NCBI RefSeq assembly: GCF_023159225.1
Contig: NC_063188.1
Coordinates: forward strand, 11,677,086-11,741,085
From: Perognathus longimembris pacificus
Taxonomy: Eukaryota > Chordata > Mammalia > Rodentia > Heteromyidae
Direction: 5' to 3'
DNA length: 64,000 bases
The translations under genes were made by a program, and so were the position numbers. Below the pieces are notes generated by a model. That model was not told where the DNA came from and ran no database searches. It saw only the letters and a list, made by a program, of their open reading frames with translations. This document shows, piece by piece, positions 1-10,679 of the stretch; position 1 is the stretch's first letter; each line of letters begins with the position of its first letter.

Positions 1-46
1 AGAGAGCAAGGGAAGGGGTATATTGCCCAAAAAGAAATGTACTCTT
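1..46 (+). mobile_element. L1 3' UTR fragment
   Basis: A purine-rich run followed by 'aagaaatgtactc' is the stretch just before the 3' terminus of the rodent L1 copies elsewhere in this window (compare 31860-31915). It is cut by the SINE at 47-250 and enters from beyond the left edge. Confidence 0.6.
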
Positions 47-250
47 GGACTGGGAATATGGCCTAGTGGTAGAGTGTTTGCCGCATATACCTGACGCCCT
101 GGGTTCGATTCCTCAGCACCACATATATAGAAAATGGCCAGAAGTGGCGCTGTGGCTCAAGTGGCAGAGTGCTAGCCTTGAGTGAAAAGAAGCCAGGGAC
201 AGTGCTCAGACCCTGAGTTCAAGGCCCAGGACTTGAAAAAAAAAAAAGAA
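47..250 (+). mobile_element. IDL-Geo-type dimeric SINE, copy 1
   Basis: The left monomer resembles an ID/tRNA-Ala element with a B-box-like 'gggttcgattcc'. The right monomer begins near 'ggccagaagtggcgctg' and has its own A-box-like 'gtggctcaagtggcagag' and B-box-like 'gagttcaag'. An A-rich tail follows. Flanks 'aaagaaatgtactc' and 'aaaggaatgtactc' look like a 14-bp target-site duplication with one mismatch. It is non-coding; RNA polymerase III promoter boxes are visible but activity is unknown. Confidence 0.9.
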
Positions 251-263
251 AAAGGAATGTACT

Positions 264-390
264 CATTTTTAAATTTTTAAAAATAATTATTTATTGTCAA
301 AGTGATGTACAGAGGGACAAGAAATGTACTCTTTACCTGACTTATGTAAGTATAACCCCTCTGTACATCACCTTTATAACACCAATCAAA
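264..390. mobile_element. L1 3'-end fragments in opposite orientations
   Basis: Positions 287-316 read as an antisense L1 3' terminus and 317-385 as a sense L1 3' terminus of the same family. The two form a palindrome with 15-bp perfect arms (302-316 and 357-371). This is a rearranged or nested pair of L1 tails. Confidence 0.6.
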
Positions 391-640
391 AGTTTTTTGT
401 AAATACAGGATGCTAAGTTAAAATTTGAAATCAACAATGAAGGTGTTTTTTTTAGCATAAAAGACACATTGGATGATATATAACACTAAATATGGAATAG
501 TGTAAAAGTTATTTACTGATGATTTCAATTTCCATTTAAACGGAGCATCCTGCATCTCTGTTTCTTGTGTCCAGTGACCCTATGGTCATTCACTTATATG
601 TGAAAGTTAGATGTAGATTATAAACATAAATAAAAACATA
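391..640. other. unique A/T-rich sequence
   Basis: I see no repeat family, splice-site-flanked open frame or RNA gene here. Confidence 0.4.
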
Positions 641-708
641 AGCACACTCATACATATATATCATACACATACACACACACACATACACACACACATACAC
701 ACACACAT
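641..708. repeat. CA/TA microsatellite
   Basis: Interrupted CA and TA dinucleotides. They explain the Val-Cys-rich translation on the minus strand, which is not a gene. Confidence 0.9.
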
Positions 709-867
709 ATCTCCTCCCCTGGTATACTTAAGGTAGGATTCCAATGGTGTAACTCCTTTGAACAACTTAGTTCAACAGAATGAATTACAGGAAGCTGGAA
801 CACATGCTGTGATGGATGGAGGAACCAAGGGGATGGGGAGTAAGACAAATGAAGAGGAAAGCTCAAA

Positions 868-1075
868 GAATTCCATCATAATATTCAATGTACAAATGAG
901 AAAATGGGATCAGGTAAATTGAGGGGATAGATGGAGTTGAGAGAGCTAGAGGAGAATGATAGAAGGGGTACCATTGATCAAGATGCATTGCACTAAAAAA
1001 CTGACATGTTGAAGCCTCTTGGTACAACAACTTAAAAACGACAACAAAACCAACAGCAATAATAAAACATTTCAT
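868..1075 (+). mobile_element. L1 3' end, second tail type
   Basis: The order 'gatcaagatgcattgca', then 'ttgaagcctcttggtacaac', then A-rich, matches the ends at 11240-11370, 29580-29690 and 37055-37110. It is a 5'-truncated L1 3' UTR of a different subfamily from those ending in 'ctgtacatcac'. Confidence 0.55.
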
Positions 1076-1115
1076 CCATGAATGATTTTAGGTTTACAAA
1101 ATAAACAAAGTTACA

Positions 1116-1341
1116 TCCAGGCACCAGTGGCTCACACATGTAATCCCAGCTACTCTGTATGCTGAGATCCAAGGATCAGAGTTCAAAGACAGCCTGGGTA
1201 GGAAAGTCTGTGAGACTCTTATGTCCAAACTACCAAAAAAAACGGAAGTGGGACTGTGGGTCAAGTACAGTACTAGTCTTGACCTGAAGATCTTGGGAAG
1301 AGTGCCCAGGCCCAGAGTTCAAGCCCCATGACAGACAGGGA
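1116..1341 (+). mobile_element. B1-like/Geo dimeric SINE
   Basis: The left half is 7SL/B1-like ('ggctcacacatgtaatccc', 'gctactc', 'gctgagatc'). The right half is the tRNA-like monomer shared with IDL-Geo ('gggactgtgggtcaagtac', 'agagttcaagcccc'). Candidate duplications are 'aaacaaagttaca' at 1103-1115 and 'aaacaaagttgca' at 1342-1354. Confidence 0.8.
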
Positions 1342-1354
1342 AAACAAAGTTGCA

Positions 1355-1580
1355 AAGATACTACAGAGAGTTCCGGTAACCCTAACTAGCTTGGCCTAAA
1401 TAGCTTTCCCTAACTATGGTGTACTTGTCAAAACTAAAAGACTATCATTCAACTATGCTATTAACGAAACTACACATTTTATTTTAACTTCCCACTAAAA
1501 CTCTTTTTCTGTTACAGGGTTCATTACCATATACTGCACCACCTTTACTTGTTATGTCTTCTTAGTTTTCTCTAGTCTGT
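1355..1580. other. unique sequence
   Basis: No recognisable element between two SINEs. Confidence 0.4.
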
Positions 1581-1594
1581 GAGTTTTCTTTCTT

Positions 1595-1799
1595 TTTTTT
1601 TTTTTTTGCCAGTCCTGGGGCTTGGACTCAGGTCCTGAGCACCGTCCCTGGCTTCTTTTTGCTCAAGACTAGCACTCTACCACTTGAGTCATAGCACCAC
1701 TTCCAGCTTTTTCTGTATATGTGGTGCTGAGGGATCGAACCCAGGGCTTCATGTATACGAGGCGAGCACTTTACCACTAGGCCATATTCCCAGCCCTCA
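1595..1799 (-). mobile_element. IDL-Geo-type SINE, copy 2
   Basis: A poly-T head, then the right monomer and then the ID-like monomer, all antisense. Perfect 14-bp duplications 'gagttttctttctt' lie at 1581-1594 and 1800-1813. The copy is full length. Confidence 0.92.
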
Positions 1800-1813
1800 G
1801 AGTTTTCTTTCTT

Positions 1814-1950
1814 ATTTCCTTGTTTTCATGACCTTGAGAGTTCAGAAGTATATAGGTCGTGCATTACACAAAATGACCATCAATTTGGGTTTGACTGATA
1901 TTTCTCATGATTATATTGAGATGATGGATTATTTCAAAGAATAATATAGC
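1814..1950. mobile_element. possible ancient L1M relic
   Basis: 'tttcatgaccttgagag', 'caatttgggtttgactgat' and 'tctcatgattatattgag' resemble an old L1M-type segment that also appears near 54300-54480. Assignment is from memory of the consensus and is tentative. Confidence 0.35.
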
Positions 1951-2174
1951 CAAGCACCACTGGTTCATGCCTGTAATCCTAGATGCTCAAGAGGTTGCAA
2001 TCTGAAAAGAATGGTTCGAAGCCAGCCCGGGAAGACAAGTCTGAAAGGCCATTAAGCTCCAATTAGCCAGCAAAAACCTGTAACTTGAGGCATGGCTCAA
2101 GACATAAAGCACCATTCATGAGTTTGAAGAAGTCAAGCAAGAATGTGAGGCTCTGAGATCAAGTCTCAGTACTG

Positions 2175-2217
<43 letters not shown>

Positions 2218-2225
2218 CACACACA
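1951..2225 (+). mobile_element. diverged B1-like/Geo SINE with CA tail
   Basis: A B1-like left half ('cctgtaatcctagatgctc') and a diverged right half ending 'gagatcaagtctcagtactgg'. It is followed by a CA microsatellite (2176-2225) that seems to have grown from the SINE tail. Confidence 0.7.
2176..2225. repeat. CA microsatellite
   Basis: About 24 CA units with one GC interruption, directly after a SINE body. Confidence 0.9.
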
Positions 2226-2999
2226 GAAGCAACTCCACATACAGATTGCATCATATTAGGGAGTATTAATGTGAGTTATCAATGGTGAGCTTAAATTTGA
2301 TCACTTGGTTCAGAAGTCTGCTTTTGGTGAAATTCCTAAACTTTGGGAGAAGATTGACTATGTCCAGTTCACACATCAGGGGATGAGAATGAACATGTAC
2401 CTTCTGAAGAAGTGGGAATTTACAAGTATTATGTGACATTCTTCCATAATGAACATGTATCACTTATCCTCCATGTATTCATTCAATCAATCATTTATTG
2501 ACATCAGTACGGACTCATGCATGTTTATTTTCTTCCATGGATTATATATACTCCAATGCTATCATTTCCTTTGCTGCTCAGATTATTGCAGCGTTAGCCA
2601 TTAATTCTTTCAGGTTGGCTCCCGTGACTCTTTCCATCCTCTTTCCCTCCCTTTCTCCCTTCCTTTTTGTCTTCTCAGCTTCCATTTAGTCTTCTTGTGT
2701 TTATTTTTAGCTCTTTCTTACACTACATGATAACCAAAGCATGTCATGTATTTTATTGTCATTGCCCCAAGGAGTCCTTTTAGTGAAGAAAGATATTTAG
2801 AAAAGAAGATGTGGACATAAAGGATACTGGGTGTTTTGGGGTTCTCAGTTTCTAGGCTGTTACTGTGGATATATTTGTATGTACACCAAAGTAAGTACTC
2901 TATACATCTATATTTCTGCATTTATCTTTTCACATAAATATAAACCCACATAATAATATACCCTCCTGACATATCCAACTCCAACTTAGCACGGATTTT
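2226..2999. other. no gene recognised; old relic sequence likely
   Basis: A/T-rich sequence. 'gatcacttggttcagaagtctgc' (2298-2320) may continue the L1M relic of 1814-1950. The rest is unassigned, and its short open frames look like chance. Confidence 0.35.
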
Positions 3000-3241
3000 T
3001 TTTTCTTTTTCTCTGTGTGTGTCTGCCTGTCCTAGAACTTGAGACTCAGAGCCTGGGCTCTGTCTGTCCTTCACCTTTTTACACTCAAGGCTAGTGCTCT
3101 ACCACTTGAGCCACAGCTCCACTTCTGATTTTTCTGGTGGTTAATTGGAGGCAAGTGTCTCAGAGACATTCTTACCTGGGATGGCTCAGATCTCGGCCTA
3201 CTGAGTAGTTAGGATAACAGGCATGAGCCACTGGGACCCAG
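3000..3241 (-). mobile_element. B1-like/Geo dimeric SINE
   Basis: Antisense. A T-rich head, 'ccacttgagccacagctcc' from the right monomer, then 'caggcatgagccactgg' from the B1-like monomer. Confidence 0.8.
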
Positions 3242-3825
3242 CTTTATTTTAGCATTCCTCTTTTTTCTGACTTGTAATGTTTGTCTCTGACAGTGAGAAA
3301 ACTAGACTATCACTATCTATGTTATCTGTATTGTTTGTTTAACTATAACACATGTACAAGACTATCTGTGTTATTTCACTATAAGACATGTAAAGCAATT
3401 TCAGAATTGTTGATCTGTGTCACCATGAGAAACAACATGAACGACTAGGAGAGAATATTCATGTACAGTTCTCTGATATCACCTTGCAATATCAAAGAGA
3501 AAGCACAGCTTTCCAATTTTGCCAACTCATTTGTCCTCTCTAAACCTTTCAATTGATGAGACGAGGTCCACTTGGATTATATAGGTGAATATTCTCTTCT
3601 TAAAAGTCAGCTGTGTAGATGTTAATCACATCTACCAGAGACCTTCACTGAAACACTTAGATTATTATTTCATTGAATAATTGGATATAGTACTACAACC
3701 AATCTGAAACATAAAGCTAAACACGACACATAGTTGATTTTTTCTACACATTTGCTAAAGATATCTCTAGATTACAATTAGAATTCTCTTAGAATAGAGT
3801 AGATATATTGTAGTATATTATAGTC
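3242..3825. other. unique A/T-rich sequence
   Basis: Contains a weak local duplication ('actatctatgttatctg' and 'actatctgtgttatttc', 3306-3378). No gene seen. Confidence 0.35.
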
Positions 3826-3965
3826 ACAGGATGGAACATTGTAATAGCAATGAGAATAAACTACAATAGTACCCAACATTGTGGATGAATCTCACTACAA
3901 AAGAAGCCTTACAGAACATAATTCACTCATAGGCAAGATCCCTCAAAAGGTTATACCATGTTCCA
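3826..3965 (+). mobile_element. ancient L1 ORF2-end relic
   Basis: Phrases such as 'gtggatgaatctcac' and 'acataattcactcat' fit the 3' part of old L1M elements. No intact frame remains. Confidence 0.4.
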
Positions 3966-4093
3966 CCTATGCTACTAGAAAGCAAATGGGAGATTTCTCT
4001 TTGTGGGTAAGTGTTTAGAAGGGGGCAGAAAGGAGAAACCTCTGGGTACAGGGTTTGCTATTTGATGTGGGTTCTGTTTATAAAACTGTTTTC

Positions 4094-4215
4094 AAGCAAG
4101 GCACTGGTAGCTCACACCTGTAATCCTGAGCTACTCAGGAGGCTGAGATCTGAGGATCGTGGTTCAAAGTTAGCCAGGGTAGAAAAGTCCCCATGAGACT
4201 TATCTCCAATACGGA
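4094..4215 (+). mobile_element. B1-like SINE, left half only
   Basis: 'ggtagctcacacctgtaatcc' through 'catgagacttatctccaa' with no right monomer: a 3'-truncated dimer or a free left half. Confidence 0.75.
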
Positions 4216-4557
4216 CTTGGGCACATTTTTGTCTGCATGTGATCCTACAAAAATGTTCCATAAATGCCTTTGAAGGTTGGAAGACCTGGATTTAGATCCC
4301 AGCACTGTCTCCTATTGTTCAAATGTATGAACACACTAAACTGTGTATCCTCTTCAGACCCAGCTTCCTCATTAATGAAGTGAGATAACATTTTTACAAG
4401 AGATTTGGGAGGATTAAAACTTATAATACATGAGGAAAGGGGATTTGAATTCATAAAAAAGTGTATACTTATCCTGATTTAAGCATTATGCAATATATCC
4501 ATTTGACAAAAAGACCTCATAAAGATATACAACTTTTATGTCTTTATGTATGTCAAA

Positions 4558-4865
4558 ATACATTATTATTATTATCATCATTATCATTATTACTATTACT
4601 TTGCAACTGCTAGACTTGAACTCAGGGCCTCACCTTGGCTCAACATTTCTTGTAATTCAAATTGCTGGAGAGAAATTATTTCCATTTCTCTTTCTCTGCC
4701 TCTCTCTGTGTCTCTCTCCCTCTAAGAGCTGTCACTCAGTTGAACCACGCTTCTAGTCTGGTATTTTGCTAGTTAATTGGAGACAGAACCTCATGGATTT
4801 GTCCATTCAGGCTGACTTTGAAAATTCATCTTTGGGGCCTCCAGAGTAGTAACTCATCCATACCC
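4558..4865 (-). mobile_element. old B1-like/Geo SINE with ATT repeat at its tail
   Basis: Antisense and diverged: 'cttgaactcagggcctcac', 'ttaattggagacagaac', 'ccagagtagtaactc'. A short ATT-rich microsatellite (4562-4602) sits on the side where the SINE tail should be. A pyrimidine-rich insertion is near 4680-4725. Confidence 0.6.
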
Positions 4866-4891
4866 ACTTTATCAGTTAAAAGTGTATAGTG

Positions 4892-5095
4892 GGCTGGGGA
4901 TATAGCCTAGTGGCAAGAGTGCCTGCCTCGGATACACGAGGCCCTAGGTTCGATTCCCCAGCACCACATATACAGAAAACGGCCAGAAGTGGCGCTGTGG
5001 CTCAAGTGGCAGAGTGCTAGCCTTGAGCGGGAAGAAGCCAGGGACAGTGCTCAGGCCCTGAGTCCAAGGCCCAGGACTGGCCAAAAAAAAAAAAA
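4892..5095 (+). mobile_element. IDL-Geo-type SINE, copy 3 (young form)
   Basis: A full-length dimer of the form with 'ggggatatagcctagtgg', 'ggccctaggttcgattcc' and 'ttgagcgggaagaagcc'. Perfect duplications 'aaaagtgtatagtg' lie at 4878-4891 and 5096-5109, with a TT/AAAA target typical of the L1 endonuclease. Confidence 0.95.
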
Positions 5096-5349
5096 AAAAG
5101 TGTATAGTGATGTCAGCATGGCCCTGAATGACTCCATCAAGAAGAAAGGTGTTCATCATTTCTGTTTCTACAGCCTTGCCACAAGACAAAGACAGTAGCC
5201 AGAAAATAACAATGACAAATGAGAAAGCATTATTAAATATGGACACTTTTCTGTTGTTCCTGAACTGAAAGGGGATATTTGTAATATTTCACTGTTAAAA
5301 GTGAGATTCACTGTATTTTTGGTAGATCTGTATTAGGCTAAATAAGTTC

Positions 5350-6440
5350 CTTTTTATTTTTTGTTTTATTTTTAAGTGATTTTCCCCTAATCCTGTAAAT
5401 ATGTTGTATTGTTGAATTTGCTGCATCCATTGAGACATCATGTTTAGTCTCCTTTAAATTTGTGACATTATGAGACAAAATAATACACTTCATAATGCTA
5501 AAACTCTCCTTTATCCTTCCTGGCTCAAGGAGGTTTTTTAGTTATTGTTGTCGTATCTTACTGAATTCAGTTAGCTGTTATATCATTTCTGATTTGTGTG
5601 TTTGCAAATGAGATCATCCCATAATTTTCCTTTCTCATAGTGTCCAAAATCAAGCTGATAGAGCATGCACACAAAGTTGGTAAAGCTATAAAATTAGCAT
5701 TCCATTAGTCCTTTGTAGACATTATCTATAGAGCTATCTGGGTCTGAAGTTATCTTTGCATAGGATTTTATTTTTAATTTAGAAGATAATTAAGGCACTC
5801 TATTTCTACTTTAGTTTCTTGTGTTGTTATATTTTCCTAGAATTTTATGAGTTGTATGCAAATGAACTAGCATTACATTTACATTACAAACTCTTGCTAT
5901 CTATTTAATCCCTAATGCTACTTATTATTTTCAGTCTTAATCTTGTTAATTTGCTCAATCATTTCTCATGATCAATATTTCTGTTTGTCTATTTTCTTGG
6001 TCAGAGGAACAACTTTTTTCCTTTAATGACTATTAGTTTCCATTTCTGTTTAATTTTTATTTCTTTTCTTCTACTACTCCACCTGATTAGTTTTTCCTTA
6101 TGCTAATTTTTTCTTATTATAATTTTTTGAGATAGGGTCTTACTATGTAGCTCAAGTTGGCCTCAAACTTGAAATCCTTCTACCACTGCCACCAAGGGTA
6201 GGGATAGGTACATGCTACAACACTTTGTTTCTAATTTCTTAAATTGGATTCTTATCTCATCAGTTCTCAGTATTTCTCATTTTACAAGCTGCTACAAATT
6301 TCCCATCTACCTACTTTTTAGCTGTATCCTGTGAGTTATGATACTAAAGTATGATTTAAGTTCTATATCAATTATATTTTTGAAGTTTTCAACTATACAT
6401 AAAGACAGAGTTGGTACTAAATTGTCATTTCACATAATTC
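5350..6440 (-). mobile_element. ancient L1 (L1M-like) ORF2 region, antisense
   Basis: Antisense ORF2-like T-rich text, for example 'ttgctgcatccattgagac', 'tttgtctattttcttggtc' and 'tgactattagtttcc'. It is interrupted by a B1-like piece at 6120-6225. No open frame of useful length survives. Confidence 0.55.
6120..6225 (-). mobile_element. old B1-like monomer
   Basis: 'gagatagggtcttactatgtagctcaag' style text, cut here to its key blocks 'gggtcttactatgtagctc' and 'ttggcctcaaactt', is an antisense B1-like 3' half with no right monomer. Confidence 0.65.
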
Positions 6441-6561
6441 ACTTTAAATTGAAGTACAAATCACATAGAATTAATTATTCTAAAGTGCATTATTCTGTGG
6501 CATTTAGAACATTTACAATATCATATGACTATCACCTTTATTTAGTTAAAAACAATTGCCT
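6441..6561 (-). mobile_element. ancient L1 3' part, antisense
   Basis: 'ttgaagtacaaatcacat', 'aattattctaaagtgcatta' and 'atgactatcaccttta' resemble the antisense L1M 3' region also seen at 9040-9300. It is split by the next SINE and may resume after 6783. Confidence 0.5.
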
Positions 6562-6768
6562 GGGGCTGGGAATATGGCCTAGTGGTAGAGTGCTCACCTC
6601 GCATACATGAAGCCCTGGGTTCAATTCCCCAGCACAACATATATAGAAAATGGCCAGAAGTGGCGCTGTGGCTCAAGTGGCAGAGTGCTAGCCTTGAGCA
6701 AAAAGAAGCCAGAGACAGTGCTCAGGCCCTGAGTTCAAGCCTCAGGACTGGCAAAAAACCAAAACAAC
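6562..6768 (+). mobile_element. IDL-Geo-type SINE, copy 4
   Basis: A full-length dimer with the 'ttgagcaaaaagaagcc' form. Duplications 'aaaaacaattgcct' at 6548-6561 and 'aaaaacaatttcct' at 6769-6782 differ by one base. Confidence 0.93.
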
Positions 6769-6782
6769 AAAAACAATTTCCT

Positions 6783-7690
6783 TGCTCCAAAAGGGAATTT
6801 GTACAAATTAAATAGTCATCTCCCACTCATCCCTCTCCTCAGGGCCTTGTGATCAATATCTTTGAAATAACTACTCTAAACTTGTGGATTTTTATAGACT
6901 CCATGAATGTTAACCCATCCCAGTCCCTATCTTTAATGTTCAAAGAGTCCTATTTTTGGTGAATGATATTGTAGTCCTTTTAGCTTGGTTCCTGTGTCCT
7001 GTTTTTAACTCTTTGCTCATTTACTTGCTTCCTGGCATAACAGGATGTAGAAGGCCCATACTGTCGGTACTATATAGTTGTTTTTTGTGGTTTGTTTGTG
7101 TACTGCAGCACTGAAGTGAATGGTTCTGGTGATAATATGAGAAGCTACAATATGGGTGCCAAGGGTGCTGTGGCTACTGGGATTTAATTATTTCTGGTAC
7201 TTCCAGTGAAAAGATTTACGATTAACTGTATATTCAGTAAGTAAAAAAAAAAATCCAAACTCTCTAATTGTTCTCAATAAATACTTAAGACTGAAGGGCT
7301 TTCAATTAACTGATTAAATTATATATGTTGACTCTCATCTTGAAAATCTTATCTTGGAAAGTTACATTATTTTATAGCTGCAAAATAACAATATGATTAT
7401 TATCACTAACAACTAGACCACTAAATACAGTTGAATATTTCTTCTGGAATCTTTTTGTCCATTAGGTAAGTTCTACTTAAGATTTAGAGTCAAAACAATG
7501 TGTTTTAATGTCACTCAAAATAATTATTTTCCTTGTGGGTTTGTTTTACATAGTTAGGATCCACTTAAAATTTGACAGTCAAAATTGGCTTCATAAAAAT
7601 CTAAATCAGTTCAATATCTCTTCTCCTTGTAAAAGAATGTCTTAGAACATTTTAAGCTAGTACTTTTTCTACCTTTTGTGTCTCCTAAAT
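6783..7690. other. no gene recognised
   Basis: 6783-6840 may continue the interrupted ancient L1. The rest is A/T-rich unique sequence without a recognisable element. Confidence 0.35.
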
Positions 7691-7747
7691 TAATTGTTGC
7701 ATTTTTCAGACTCAAAGGTATCACTGATGGTTAGATGTAACATCTTT

Positions 7748-7817
7748 TGTCAACATCGGAGAAGACATGCTGTAACATATTGTGTCAACATTAGAGAAAA
7801 CATGCTGTCAAACTATG
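7748..7817. repeat. 35-bp tandem duplication
   Basis: Two head-to-tail units (7748-7782 and 7783-7817), each starting 'tgtcaacat' and containing 'acatgctgt'. They differ at several positions, so the duplication is not recent. Confidence 0.75.
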
Positions 7818-8110
7818 AGACATCAAGAGATGTAAGATTCATCCAAATTTTAGAAATGACTAAAGGATTTTTTCAAGTATACTTTTTGATCAATTAGTTA
7901 CATTATTATTATGGTTGGATAAATCCATTTCATGTTTCCTTTTACCTACATGTATGCCATTTTAATTATTCTCAATTGTTAAATCTCAGCCCTTCCTTTT
8001 AAGTCTTTTTGCCTTTTGAAGTACACCTTAAAAAGATGGAAGTTCTACTGAGGAATTTTTTAAATGTCATTACCATTTTACATTATTTCAGTTTCATTGA
8101 AAGTTTTGAC

Positions 8111-8142
8111 CAATATAAGATAAGAACAATATAAGATAAGAG
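8111..8142. repeat. 16-bp tandem duplication
   Basis: 'caatataagataagaa' is followed directly by 'caatataagataagag'. One mismatch. Confidence 0.8.
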
Positions 8143-8159
8143 AAAGAAGAAATTTTTAA

Positions 8160-8290
8160 AAATCTTTTAACTGAAGTATAATTTTCATGCAGTAAATTGT
8201 ATAAACTGTAAGCTTACAGGGTGATAAAAAATTTTATATGGATACACACTTATTGCTACCATCTAGTTTAAAATATCGCTATAATTTTAA
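8160..8290 (-). mobile_element. ancient L1 3' part, antisense
   Basis: 'actgaagtataattttcatg' and 'gtaaattgtataaactgtaa' resemble the antisense L1M text of 9040-9300. Short and diverged. Confidence 0.45.
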
Positions 8291-8512
8291 TTTTATTTGA
8301 TGGCATTTTCCTCCCATTATCTCATGTTTTATGTCATTCTATTTAAGTCTGATATTTCATTTTTGTTTCTTGAGCTGATTTTAACATTATTTTGTCTTTA
8401 GCAATGTGAATTTTACAAGTTTGTTTCTAAATGTAGATTTATTTAAAATTTAATCTTATTTTTTGCTCTTTTTCTTTCTTTGTTCTTTATTTCATTGGGT
8501 CTTCCTCCCTTC

Positions 8513-8870
<358 letters not shown>

Positions 8871-8929
8871 TCCTGATAATGTTTCATGCTTTCTGAATCT
8901 AAAGATTAATGTCTTTCATATTATCTAAA

Positions 8930-10009
8930 AATCCTTTTAGGTCTTGTCTCTTTAAATATTTTCCTCAATCCTCTCCCTCTAAATTCCTATTAGAGGTATA
9001 TTGTACTTTTCCATTCTATCCTTCTTATGTTTCTAAAAATAAACTTATCGAGATATAATTAACATAATTGAAATGCACCTATCTGATGGGTATAACCCCA
9101 ATGAGCTATAATTAAAATTGATACCAGTGTAATCATCATTGTGGTCAACATTCAAATCATTTCTGTCACCCTCAAAAATTATCTTCTGTTCTTTTCCAGA
9201 TGAATCCCTAATATGTAGACCTAGGCAGCCACTGACATGAATTCTATCATTATTAATTAGTTTTAATTTTTCTAGAATTTCATGTAAGTGGAATCACAGT
9301 TTCAAGATTATTTTTACGATTCTCGGCTTTGTGGATTTCCATATGTCTTTTAAAACTAAATTTTCAATTTCTTCAGAAAAACATGTTGAAATTCTGTGTG
9401 GGTATGTGTTGAATCTTTAAATTGGTTTTGAAACTTATGGGCATTTTAGCCCATTTTTCATATCTTCTTTAATTTTCCTTAGAAATATTTGTTACTATTC
9501 AGTGTAAAAATGCTACACATACTTTAAAGTTATCCCTAAATATCCAATGCTTTTTGATGTTATTGAAAGCAGGCTTCTTTTAGATCTCATTTTGCAATTG
9601 TTCATAGTTAGGATACAGAAATTTTTACATTTATATGGTATACTCTGAACTTGCTCAATTCCTTTATCAATTCTAGTAATTTTTTGAAGATTTCTTAGAT
9701 TTTCTGTGGATACGTTCTTGCCACTAGAAATCATGATGCTTTTATTTCTTCAAACTACAAGTGTTGCTTTCCAGTTGCTTGAGTTCACTGGCTTGCACTT
9801 TCAAAATAATGGTGAATAAAAGTCATGAAAGCAGACAACCTTGCCTCATCCCTGATCTTCTTAGGAAACTCTCCTGTCTTTACTACTAAATATAATATTA
9901 CTGATATGTTTTTCATAGCTTCTATATATTAGGCTGAGGCAATGCCCTTCTATTTCTAGTTTTCTGAGAAATTTTATGGTCAGTAAATTTTGAATATCCT
10001 CAAATACTT
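8930..10009 (-). mobile_element. ancient L1 (L1M-like), antisense
   Basis: 9040-9300 matches an antisense L1M 3' segment ('gagatataattaacataatt', 'aatttcatgtaagtggaatc'). 9310-10000 reads as antisense ORF2 text ('aaccttgcctcatccctgat', 'ctgagaaattttatgg'). Many frame breaks; no usable protein. Confidence 0.6.
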
Positions 10010-10156
10010 TTCATTTCTTCCTTCTTTTCTTCTTTCCTTCTAAGATAGCAGTCTCCTATGTTACTCAGGCTAACCTTGAACTTATGGGTTCAAATGATCT
10101 TCCTATCTCAGCCTCTTGAGTAGTTGAACCTAGGCACTTGTTACCATACCTGGCTT
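10010..10156 (-). mobile_element. B1-like SINE monomer
   Basis: Antisense. 'tctcctatgttactcaggc', 'cctatctcagcctcttgagt' and 'gttaccatacctggc' give a complete B1-like unit with no right monomer. Confidence 0.75.
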
Positions 10157-10267
10157 CAAATATTTTTCTACATTTATTAAGATGATTTTGTGTTTTTACT
10201 TCTTTATACCTCTCATAACAGAAGGGGTCCTTTGTCCTTTGTCTTACCATTTTCATGTTCCTCTTCC

Positions 10268-10665
10268 CTTCCTAATTCAGATACATACATACAATGCCCA
10301 GGGTACCAAAATTAAATACAGTGACAACAGAGACTGAACCACAGAGAAGAAAAACACAAGAAAAAAGAACAAAGGGTGAACCAGTGCAGCAGCGATACTT
10401 ACAAGGCAATGTGTTGCAAATTCAAAGGGTGAACCAATACAGCAACGATACTTACAAGATTATATGTTGTAAATTCAAAGGGTGAACCAATGCAGCGATA
10501 ATTACAAGATAATATGTTGTAAATTAACTACCATTTGGGAGGGGGGAGAATTGGTGAGGAAGGAAGGCAGGAGGAAAATGAGGGAGGAGGTAACAAGTTT
10601 GACAAGAAATGTACTCACTGCCTTACATATGTACATCTGCACATCACCTTGACAATAAAAATTAA
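10268..10665 (+). mobile_element. 5'-truncated L1 3' UTR with internal triplication
   Basis: It runs through the polypurine tract (10545-10600) to the shared L1 terminus 'gtacatctgcacatcacc', then 'gacaataaaa'. Inside, a 53-bp unit is repeated three times (10371-10525). Other L1 copies here have the unit once. Confidence 0.8.
10371..10525 (+). repeat. 53-bp tandem repeat, three copies
   Basis: Units at 10371-10423, 10424-10476 and 10477-10525 each begin 'aaagggtgaacca' and end 'ttg..aaatt'. Unit 3 lacks 3 bp. Units 2 and 3 are more alike than unit 1. Confidence 0.9.
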
Positions 10666-10679
10666 ATTAAAAAAGATAA

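Noticed and set aside
4944..5246. Recurring peptide 'WTQGLSTVPGFFPLKASTL' in many minus-strand frames
   Set aside because: It is the translation of the antisense SINE right and left monomers. It recurs at every IDL-Geo copy and is not a protein family.
10371..10525. CRISPR-like array
   Set aside because: The units are directly adjacent with no unique spacers, and they lie in a mammalian L1 3' UTR.
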